Shown here: one piece after another, positions 8,890 to 15,304 of the stretch
Numbering within the stretch: position 1 is the stretch's first letter
Layout: each line of letters begins with the position of its first letter
Assembly: GCF_014838715.1 (NCBI RefSeq)
Contig: NZ_CP061947.1
Coordinates: 5,880,001 to 5,944,000 of the forward strand
Origin: Algoriphagus sp. Y33
Lineage (GTDB): Bacteria > Bacteroidota > Bacteroidia > Cytophagales > Cyclobacteriaceae
Direction of reading: 5' to 3'
Length of the DNA: 64,000 nucleotides
Notes under the pieces: model-generated
Databases searched by the model: none
What the model saw: only the letters and a program-made list of their open reading frames with translations
Told to the model about the DNA's origin: nothing
Position numbers and translations under genes: made by a program

Positions 8890-9510
8890 TTACTCAGTAG
8901 CGTAATTTATTCGAGTCATGATGCTTCTGCCAAGGGTTATTTCATCAGTGAATTCCAATTCTCCACCAACCGGTATGCCGCGTGCGATTGAACTTACCCG
9001 GATACCTTTTTCCTTTAGCCTTTTCGCCAAGTAGAAAGAAGTCGTATCGCCTTCCATCGTAGCGCTCAATGCCAAAATCACTTCTTGAATAGGTTCGCTT
9101 TGCGAGGCAGATTCTACTCTGGTCAGCAAAGATTCTATTTTCAGCTCTTCCGGGCCGATACCTTGGATAGGGGAAATAACTCCGCCAAGCACATGGTATT
9201 TGCCGTGAAACTGGTTGGTGTTCTCTATTGCAAGCACATCCCTGATGTCTTCCACCACACAGATAACCGAACAGTCACGACGATGGCTCAAGCAAATACT
9301 GCATTCTTCGGCATCTGAGATGTTATGACAGGTTTTGCAGTACTGAATCTCAGTACGCATGCGTGTGATAGCCAAAGCCAAAGCCTCGGTGTTTGCTTCA
9401 TGCTGTTTGAGAAGATGAAGAGCAAGTCGAAGTGCTGTCTTTTTGCCGATTCCAGGAAGTCTGGATATTTCGGTGACAGCATCTTCTATCAGTTTGGAAG
9501 GAAAATTCAA
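8890..9510 (-). CDS. recR: Recombination mediator protein RecR
   Basis: RecR works with RecF/RecO in loading RecA at single-strand gaps. The 206-residue protein has all expected parts: helix-hairpin-helix ISRLPGIGKKTALRLALHLL near residue 13, the zinc finger CKTCHNISDAEECSIC at about 57-72, the Toprim motif ICVVEDIRDVLAIE, and the C-terminal Walker-B-like region ILALSATMEGDTTSFYLAK. It follows clpS by 12 bases in the same direction, so the two probably form an operon. Confidence 0.97.
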   Translation of the reverse strand: MNFPSKLIEDAVTEISRLPGIGKKTALRLALHLLKQHEANTEALALAITRMRTEIQYCKTCHNISDAEECSICLSHRRDCSVICVVEDIRDVLAIENTNQFHGKYHVLGGVISPIQGIGPEELKIESLLTRVESASQSEPIQEVILALSATMEGDTTSFYLAKRLKEKGIRVSSIARGIPVGGELEFTDEITLGRSIMTRINYATE

Positions 9511-9522
9511 TTCTGGGTGGAT

Positions 9523-9816
9523 TTAAACTATTGCGGCTTGGATTCCGGCATCTAATATAGCCTCACACATAGGTTTTAGCTCAGTGATGCTCCCTTTTTT
9601 TACCGCGCATTTTCCCTTGAAGTGGATGGTGATAGTGCATTGTTCTGCTTGCTCTATACTGTGCTTGCAGACTTTCATGAGAATCTTGATCACATGATCG
9701 AATGTGTTATACTCATCATTGTACACGATCAGGTCATTCGATTCAATATCTATCAAATCCTCCACCAGAACTTCTGACTCTTCTATATACGGAAGTGGTT
9801 CGTTTGAATGATTCAT
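9523..9816 (-). CDS. clpS: ATP-dependent Clp protease adaptor ClpS
   Basis: ClpS delivers N-degron substrates to ClpAP. The 97-residue protein has the core block VYNDEYNTFDHVIKILMKV and the Cys/His-rich middle expected for substrate recognition, plus a flexible acidic N-terminal tail. A good -7 box (TAATTTTG on the minus strand) lies only seven bases upstream of the ATG, so the transcript leader would be very short or absent. It is divergent from the symporter gene and upstream of recR. Confidence 0.93.
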   Translation of the reverse strand: MNHSNEPLPYIEESEVLVEDLIDIESNDLIVYNDEYNTFDHVIKILMKVCKHSIEQAEQCTITIHFKGKCAVKKGSITELKPMCEAILDAGIQAAIV

Positions 9817-9869
9817 TTTGCAAAATTAAGAATATTGGACAACTTAGCGAACCCACATCGATACGATTT

Positions 9870-11312
9870 ATGAATTCCCAACTAGTCCTTCTGGTAATCT
9901 GTTGTTATTTTTTACTGCTATTTCTGATTTCCTGGTTCACTTCCCGCAAAGTTTCCGCCGATACCTTTTTCACCGGAGACCGACAATCGCCGTGGTTTTT
10001 GGTGGCTTTTGGTATGATAGGAGCCTCGCTTTCAGGCGTTACTTTTATCTCTGTTCCCGGTGAAGTAGGCAATAGTAACTTCTTTTACTTCCAAGTTGTT
10101 TTAGGCTACACCCTGGGGTATTTTACTATAGCGAAGGTCTTACTGCCACTTTATTACCGATTGAATCTCGTCTCGATATACTCTTATCTGGAAGATCGCT
10201 TTGGCTTTTGGTCCTATAAGACAGGGGCTTTTTTCTTTATTCTTTCAAGAACCTTAGGCTCATCTATCCGGGTCTTTTTAGTGGCAAGTGTACTCCAGCT
10301 TATTCTTTTTGATTCCTTAGGCATTCCATTTTGGGTTTCAGTCCTTATTACTGTAGGGCTTATTTGGCTCTATACTCACCGTGGAGGTATCAAGACGGTA
10401 GTTTGGACGGATACGCTACAAACGTTCTTTATGCTAGCCGCCGTGGTGGTTTGCGTGATTATGGTAGGAAATGAATTGAACTTTGACGGAGTGAGCGATT
10501 ATTTCAAAGCTGTTTCCGATGATCCCCGCTCCCGGATTTTCAATTGGGACTGGAAAGCCGGTACAAATTTCTTCAAGCAGTTTGTTTCTGGGGCATTTAT
10601 TACCATAGTAATGACCGGACTGGACCAGGATATGATGCAGAAGAATCTTACCTGCAAAAACATCGGTGATGCCCAGAAGAATATGATCTGGTTTACGACC
10701 ATACTGGTTTTTGTAAACCTGCTTTTCTTGGCTTTGGGCGTGTTGCTTTACCTCTATGCGGAAACGCAAGGTGTGCAGATTCCATCCAAAACAGATGAGC
10801 TTTTTCCATTGCTTGCCACACAATATTTCTCACCATTTGCAGGGATTGTTTTTGTATTAGGCATCACGGCTGCAGCTTATTCCAGTGCGGATTCTACCCT
10901 TACAGCTCTTACCACCTCATTTTGCATTGATTTTCTTGAAATAGAAAAAAGATATCCAGCTGAAAAGCGCGTGTCTGTTCGAAAGAATGTCCACCTAACA
11001 TTCACCTTTGTGATGTTTTTGGTGATTATGGCTTTTCACTGGATCAATAACCAGAGTGTAATTAATTCCGTGTTTGTAATAGCGGGATACACGTATGGAC
11101 CTTTGCTGGGACTATATGCTTTTGGCCTGTTTACCAAATTGCAAATTCAGGACAAATTTGTGCCCTATCTGGCCGTATTTGCCCCCACATTGACCTTTGT
11201 CATAGCTTCGAATTCTGAAGAACTGTTTTGGGGCTATAAATTTGGTTTCGAAGCCTTGATTCTAAATGGCTTGATTATGTTTATTGGATTGTATTTGTTG
11301 AGGAAGAAATAA
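9870..11312 (+). CDS. Sodium:solute symporter family transporter
   Basis: A 480-residue inner-membrane protein of the SSS family with about 13 hydrophobic segments. It begins MNSQLVLLVICCYFLLLFLI and carries FFTGDRQSPWFLVAFGMIGA followed by LSGVTFISVPGEVG, the sodium-binding helix region of SSS proteins. I chose the ATG at 9870; longer in-frame readings run back across the divergent clpS gene. The substrate is unknown. The gene is monocistronic and converges on the alkyltransferase-like gene. Confidence 0.9.
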   Translation: MNSQLVLLVICCYFLLLFLISWFTSRKVSADTFFTGDRQSPWFLVAFGMIGASLSGVTFISVPGEVGNSNFFYFQVVLGYTLGYFTIAKVLLPLYYRLNLVSIYSYLEDRFGFWSYKTGAFFFILSRTLGSSIRVFLVASVLQLILFDSLGIPFWVSVLITVGLIWLYTHRGGIKTVVWTDTLQTFFMLAAVVVCVIMVGNELNFDGVSDYFKAVSDDPRSRIFNWDWKAGTNFFKQFVSGAFITIVMTGLDQDMMQKNLTCKNIGDAQKNMIWFTTILVFVNLLFLALGVLLYLYAETQGVQIPSKTDELFPLLATQYFSPFAGIVFVLGITAAAYSSADSTLTALTTSFCIDFLEIEKRYPAEKRVSVRKNVHLTFTFVMFLVIMAFHWINNQSVINSVFVIAGYTYGPLLGLYAFGLFTKLQIQDKFVPYLAVFAPTLTFVIASNSEELFWGYKFGFEALILNGLIMFIGLYLLRKK

Positions 11313-11574
11313 TTTTTTACCACTCGTTCCTATGGAACGACTTGATCTAGCGTTGATCCTATTTTCTACCGACCATTTGTTCCTACGGAACGGCAGCACT
11401 TTAATGCTATAATCAATCAGTCCTTTACACCTAAGGATTTAGAATTGATATAATTGATATAATTGATGATCCCATCGGGACAGCTGGACTGTGGAAAAAG
11501 GGGGTGGGCTAGTAAGGAGCTTTCCATCGGAGCGCATGGTGATTTTATTCCTGTCAATATGTTATAGAATATAA
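11313..11574. repeat. Intergenic region with two CC-TAY-GG hairpins
   Basis: Between convergent genes lie two small perfect hairpins: CGTTCC-TAT-GGAACG at 11325-11339 and GTTCC-TAC-GGAAC at 11379-11391. An imperfect tandem ATAATTGAT-type triplication follows at about 11446-11466, then CCCATCGGG at about 11472-11480. They resemble REP-like elements; ATGCC-TAC-GGCAT at 47161 has the same design. No coding content was seen. Confidence 0.55.
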
Positions 11575-11913
11575 TCACAAAGCCAACTCCACCTCCGGAT
11601 TCCAGAAGACTTTCCCGAAATCCTGAACTTTGTCTTTCACCACTTTTATGCCTTCTTTTTCCAGCAGTTCCTGCATCTCGGTAGGGGTGGAGAAATGGCT
11701 TTTTCCAGTCAATAATCCTTGGCTGTTTACCACGCGATGGGCTGGCACGTCATCCATCGTATGGGCGGCGTTCATGGCATAACCTACCATTCTTGCGCCA
11801 CTTTTTATTCCCAAATAATGGGCGATGGCACCGTAATTTGTTACTCTCCCGCTTGGGATTAATCGTACTACTTGGTACACCAGTTCGAAGTAATTAGGCT
11901 TTTCTATGTTCAT
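11575..11913 (-). CDS. Alkyltransferase-like protein (ATL), MGMT family without the active Cys
   Basis: A 112-residue DNA-binding protein of the O6-alkylguanine-DNA alkyltransferase fold. The HTH region IPSGRVTNYGAIAHYLGIKS and the active-site region are conserved, but the catalytic PCHRV motif reads PAHRV: alanine replaces the methyl-accepting cysteine. That is the hallmark of ATL proteins, which bind alkylated guanine and hand lesions to nucleotide excision repair instead of removing the alkyl group. The start overlaps the end of the MscS gene by 20 bases, so the two are co-transcribed. Confidence 0.92.
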   Translation of the reverse strand: MNIEKPNYFELVYQVVRLIPSGRVTNYGAIAHYLGIKSGARMVGYAMNAAHTMDDVPAHRVVNSQGLLTGKSHFSTPTEMQELLEKEGIKVVKDKVQDFGKVFWNPEVELAL

Positions 11914-12787
11914 TAGACCAGTTGATTAAAGCTTGATTGATAGTTTTAGTGACGTTTTTCTCAATGACTTTCTCTCCCGATTTGATCGGGAATTGGTAGC
12001 GGATTATAATGCTTTCGGGCTTTCTTTCGAGTATATTGAGCTGTGCGCCATCCACATACACGTAGTCGGAAAATGCTTTCAAGGACTCAGTCAGCTCCAT
12101 TTCGAGCTCGTTTAATTGGATCACAGAATAAAAGGGGATTTCCGAATCGAGGATGATCTGATGTGAATTATTCTTGGAGTAGTTCACCACTTCGGAAGTC
12201 AGCGCTAGAGTGTTGGGCACAATAATAATCTCACCTGTTTCACTCTTGAGCACCATATTGATTAAGGTAATGTCCCGTATAAACCCTACGTTTTTTCCAA
12301 TCAAAATCTTATCGCCAATCTCCAACTGGTCCGAAAACATGATAATCAATCCATTTACTATATTAGTGATGTAATCCTTTGTAAGCAGAGCAATTGCCGC
12401 GGCGACTATAGTGATGCTGGTAAGAAATTTCAAAGGTTCCACTCCGAAAAGTAAAATTAAAGCCACCAAGACGATTATCATGTTGAACAAAGTAGCCAGA
12501 CGATCAATTCCGACAATAAAATTTGGCTGCACTCTGGATTCCTCAGTTCTTTTGAGATAAAATTGAAGTGTAATGATGCGAGCGAGGGAGATAATAAGGT
12601 TTCCGCTGATCAGGAAAATGAGCGCACGGATAACATTGGCAAGGATAGTATAGCGCTCAAAAACAGGCAAAAGCCATGTGTTTGATTCATGCCCCACGAT
12701 CAAAATCAGGAGTAAAATCAGCTTAAAGAAGAAGTTTCTTCGGCGTTTGTTTTCCTGGTTCTTTATGATGCTTTTGAGTTGATTCAT
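11894..12787 (-). CDS. MscS-family mechanosensitive ion channel
   Basis: A 297-residue inner-membrane protein. Four or so hydrophobic helices precede the MscS beta domain, seen in GLIIMFSDQLEIGDKILIG and the following VGFIRDITLINMVLKSETGE. The pore-helix region is about residues 120-150. It is of ordinary size for small MscS channels, which open on hypo-osmotic shock. Its 3' end overlaps the ATL gene. Confidence 0.9.
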   Translation of the reverse strand: MNQLKSIIKNQENKRRRNFFFKLILLLILIVGHESNTWLLPVFERYTILANVIRALIFLISGNLIISLARIITLQFYLKRTEESRVQPNFIVGIDRLATLFNMIIVLVALILLFGVEPLKFLTSITIVAAAIALLTKDYITNIVNGLIIMFSDQLEIGDKILIGKNVGFIRDITLINMVLKSETGEIIIVPNTLALTSEVVNYSKNNSHQIILDSEIPFYSVIQLNELEMELTESLKAFSDYVYVDGAQLNILERKPESIIIRYQFPIKSGEKVIEKNVTKTINQALINWSNEHRKA

Positions 12788-12846
12788 GTCGTTTTTGAAA
12801 AATTAAGGCTAATTTTAACAAATATCAGAAAGAATTTCGGAGTAGT

Positions 12847-13524
12847 ATGAGCAGAAATATCATTATCACAGGAGCAGGCGGAAATCTAGGTTTAGCAGTA
12901 GTGGAGAAGTTTAAGAGAGAGGGATATCATATCATTGCACTTTTGCATCCAGGCAAAAACCACGAGGTAGAGGAAGCTGACGACTCGTATGAAGTGGATG
13001 TGACGGATGAAGCAGCGGTCGCTGATTTTATCAAAGAATACCACTTACAATATGGGGATGTGGATGCATTGGCGTTTTTAGTCGGCGGTTTTGCGATGGG
13101 CGGAATAGCGGAAACTAGTCAGGCAGATCTGGAAAAAATGTTCAATCTTAATTTTTTCTCAGCGTTTCATCTGGTAAAAGGCTTTTTGCCGGTGATGAAA
13201 AAACAGGGAAAAGGCACTTTCCTATTTGTAGGTGCCCGTCCTGCACTACAAATGAAAGATGCGAAAGAAACTTTGGCATACGCATTGAGTAAAAAATTAA
13301 TCATTTCTCTGGCTGAAATAGTGGGGGAAGAGACTAAAGATACTCCGATCAGGTCACACGTATTTGTTCCAAGTATTATTGATACTCCTCCCAATCGCAA
13401 ATCAATGCCAGAGGCTGATTTTAGTAAGTGGGTGAATGCTGATGAGATAGCAGAGGCTATGCATTATGCTGTCAATACACATGCATTACAGAATATGACC
13501 TTCAAGCTTTATGGTGAAGTATAA
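12847..13524 (+). CDS. Short-chain dehydrogenase/reductase
   Basis: A 225-residue SDR with the NAD(P)-binding motif ITGAGGNLGLAVVEKF at the N-terminus, a short segment LAFLVGGFAMGG in place of the usual NNAG region, and catalytic YALSK near residue 147. The substrate is unknown. It leads a three-gene run (SDR, NTF2-like, Gre-like) with gaps of 9 and 6 bases, and is divergent from mscS. Confidence 0.88.
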   Translation: MSRNIIITGAGGNLGLAVVEKFKREGYHIIALLHPGKNHEVEEADDSYEVDVTDEAAVADFIKEYHLQYGDVDALAFLVGGFAMGGIAETSQADLEKMFNLNFFSAFHLVKGFLPVMKKQGKGTFLFVGARPALQMKDAKETLAYALSKKLIISLAEIVGEETKDTPIRSHVFVPSIIDTPPNRKSMPEADFSKWVNADEIAEAMHYAVNTHALQNMTFKLYGEV

Positions 13525-13533
13525 TTGATCCAT

Positions 13534-13992
13534 ATGAACAAGCACTATCTATTATCCGCCATTTTTGCTTTAATGGTGGCAATTCCTGGGGTTGCCCAGT
13601 CCGATGAAGATGCGGTAAAAGCTGTAATTGAATCTCTTTTCTATGGAATGAGAGCTAAGGATCCGGATCAAATTGCGGCTGTTTTCTCAGAAAATGCCAT
13701 TATGCAGACGATAGAAACCTCAGGGGAAACAGGCGTGGTAAAAGCAGGGTCAGTTGCTGATTTTGTCAAAGGAATAGGAGGTCTCCCGGAAGAAGCTGTG
13801 ATTGACGAAAGAATAACAGACTATCTAATCACAATTGACGAACAATTGGCTGCTGTCTGGACACCCTATGAGTTTTATTTCAATGATAAATTCAGCCATT
13901 GTGGCGTGAATTCCTTTCAATTAGTAAAAATGGCCGAAGGCTGGAAAATTGTTTACATCATCGATACTCGCCGAAAAGACGGCTGCTCTTGA
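13534..13992 (+). CDS. Secreted NTF2/SnoaL-like protein
   Basis: A 152-residue protein with signal peptide MNKHYLLSAIFALMVAIPGV followed by AQS, and a cone-shaped NTF2/SnoaL-like domain (AVKAVIESLFYGMRAKDP near the start, ending in EGWKIVYIIDTRRKDGCS). Such domains bind small hydrophobic ligands or act as enzymes; no specific function can be read. The start is the ATG at 13534, nine bases after the SDR stop. Confidence 0.82.
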   Translation: MNKHYLLSAIFALMVAIPGVAQSDEDAVKAVIESLFYGMRAKDPDQIAAVFSENAIMQTIETSGETGVVKAGSVADFVKGIGGLPEEAVIDERITDYLITIDEQLAAVWTPYEFYFNDKFSHCGVNSFQLVKMAEGWKIVYIIDTRRKDGCS

Positions 13993-13998
13993 TAATTT

Positions 13999-14454
13999 AT
14001 GAATACGTTTAAAGAAAAAGTTTACCAGACTGCGATCGCGCAGGTAAAAGAAAAAATCAATCTATTGAAGACTGAGCGAAAGGCTATCAATGATGGGATT
14101 TTGGAAGACACAAAAAGTAGTGCCGGGGATAAGTTTGAAACAGGGAGAGAAATGATGTCCCGTGATCTTATGACTGTGGAGAATCAGCTCAAACAGGCCA
14201 ATTTTGAATTTGATGAACTGTGTAGGCTTCAGGCAATCAAAGAGCCCTCCTCGTCTGTCCAGGAAGGAAGTTTGGTGCAGGTAGGCAAGGATAAATATTT
14301 GATTTCTGTAAGTTTAGGGCAAATAACTGTGGATGGGCAAAAGCTTTTTATGCTAAGTAAAAACTCTCCTTTAGGTGAGATTTTGGTAGGGGCTAAGAAG
14401 GATGAGCAGGTAGAATTCCGTGGAAAATCTATCCGGATTACTGAATTGCAATAA
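13999..14454 (+). CDS. GreA/GreB-like coiled-coil protein
   Basis: A 151-residue protein with a charged N-terminal coiled coil (about residues 5-75) and a small beta C-terminal domain (EGSLVQVGKDKYLISVSLGQ and later SPLGEILVGAKKDEQVEFRG) that resembles the GreA/GreB C-terminal fold, where SPLG is a recurrent motif. Relatives are sometimes mislabelled as 3-oxoacyl-ACP synthase. It may contact RNA polymerase; that is inference. It is last in the SDR-led run and ends seven bases from the convergent META gene. Confidence 0.78.
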   Translation: MNTFKEKVYQTAIAQVKEKINLLKTERKAINDGILEDTKSSAGDKFETGREMMSRDLMTVENQLKQANFEFDELCRLQAIKEPSSSVQEGSLVQVGKDKYLISVSLGQITVDGQKLFMLSKNSPLGEILVGAKKDEQVEFRGKSIRITELQ

Positions 14455-14461
14455 ATTTTAC

Positions 14462-14884
14462 TCAGTCATTCTTAGGGACGAAACTCATCAACTCGGTGGC
14501 CCCATCGAGTAGGGTGAGTTTGTCTTTTGTTACTTTCAAATCACCTACTTTGGCTAAAGTGGAAATGAATTCTTGCTCACCCGAGCCGGGGCACATTTTT
14601 TTGGTCATTGCTCCGGGATCAAGGTTGATCTGTGATCCTTCAATTGAAAAGTTTCCCGAGAAATTATTACAGCCGGCAAATCCTGCCAATCTGCCATCGT
14701 CTAAAAAGCTCAGAGATGGAATGCCGCCTACGAAATGGTTCATATCAAGTCCTTTGCCCATAAGAGATGAGAGTACCCAGCTATTTCCGGTGAGAAGACT
14801 CAGAGGGTTCAGGGATTTAGTGCTTTCACAGCCGGCGAACAGCAAGAAAATAAGTCCGAAGAGTAGGGTTTTGCAAGTGCTCAT
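14462..14884 (-). CDS. META-domain (HslJ-like) lipoprotein
   Basis: A 140-residue lipoprotein: leader MSTCKTLLFGLIFLLFAGCE with lipobox FAGC, then one META domain with the diagnostic GRLAGFAGCNNFSGNF and TKKMCPGSGEQEFISTLAKV. META proteins such as HslJ are exported and linked to stress or antibiotic tolerance in some bacteria; the role here is unknown. It is monocistronic and converges on the Gre-like gene. Confidence 0.88.
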   Translation of the reverse strand: MSTCKTLLFGLIFLLFAGCESTKSLNPLSLLTGNSWVLSSLMGKGLDMNHFVGGIPSLSFLDDGRLAGFAGCNNFSGNFSIEGSQINLDPGAMTKKMCPGSGEQEFISTLAKVGDLKVTKDKLTLLDGATELMSFVPKND

Positions 14885-15051
14885 TTTTTGATGGGTTTAA
14901 TGCTTAACGAATTTAAGTAATTTGGTTCCAAATACAATTTTGTGTTTCAAGTGCTAAGACAACGATATATGTCAAATTCTAAGTTTTTTGGGGAATTGTT
15001 GCTTAATTTCTAACCGGATTTCGGTTTTTCTCAAAAAACTCTAATGGATTG

Positions 15052-15083
15052 TTTGGCTAATAGAAATTTTGGCAGTAAGATTG
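15052..15083 (+). promoter_or_regulatory. Candidate promoter of the thr operon
   Basis: TTTG at 15052-15055, a 20-base spacer, then TAAGATTG at 15076-15083, one mismatch from the Bacteroidota -7 box TAnnTTTG. Transcription from here would start near 15090 and give a leader of about 215 bases before thrA. Confidence 0.45.
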
Positions 15084-15099
15084 TCCTGTCAATTGTCCA

Positions 15100-15304
15100 G
15101 TTATGGTATTTGCAGCAAAAATCTCTTCAGACCTAAATCTACTTCCAGCCTTGGAAGCGGGAGCCTGCACCATTTTTTCTATGACGACATGGATTGGTAC
15201 CACGATTACGGGGTGATCCCGTTGCAATTTATAAAGTACCCGCCCCCAGGGCCTTTTATAGGTCTATTTTAATTTCCCAGTAATTAATTTCAGAAGTAAT
15301 ATTT
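15100..15304 (+). promoter_or_regulatory. Structured thr leader, candidate transcription attenuator
   Basis: The untranslated region before thrA holds several pairings. ATGGT and GCAG near 15102-15114 can pair with CTGC and ACCAT at about 15164-15173, enclosing the hairpin CTTCCA-GCCT-TGGAAG at 15142-15157. ACGGG (15208-15212) pairs with CCCGT (15218-15222), and GGTAC (15196-15200) with GTACC (15236-15240) around it. Downstream, ATAAAG/CTTTTAT encloses GCCC-CCA-GGGC (15244-15252 region), followed by a T-rich tail at 15254-15274, a weak terminator shape. The Thr codons of the short leader frame overlap the GGTAC arm, so a stalled ribosome would change the pairing. The arrangement is inferred by eye. 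Confidence 0.5.
15181..15216 (+). CDS. thrL: Threonine-operon leader peptide (candidate)
   Basis: The 12-codon frame ATG..TGA encodes MTTWIGTTITG: five Thr and two Ile codons in eleven residues, about 90 bases before thrA. E. coli thrL uses the same two amino acids for attenuation, because Thr and Ile are both end products of this pathway. No Shine-Dalgarno is visible, which is common in Bacteroidota. Composition and position make chance unlikely, but translation is unproven. Confidence 0.6.
   Translation: MTTWIGTTITG

Noticed and set aside
15069..15272. A 67-codon frame upstream of thrA
   Set aside because: It has no recognisable protein character, and its sequence is better explained by leader RNA structure and the short Thr-rich frame in another phase.
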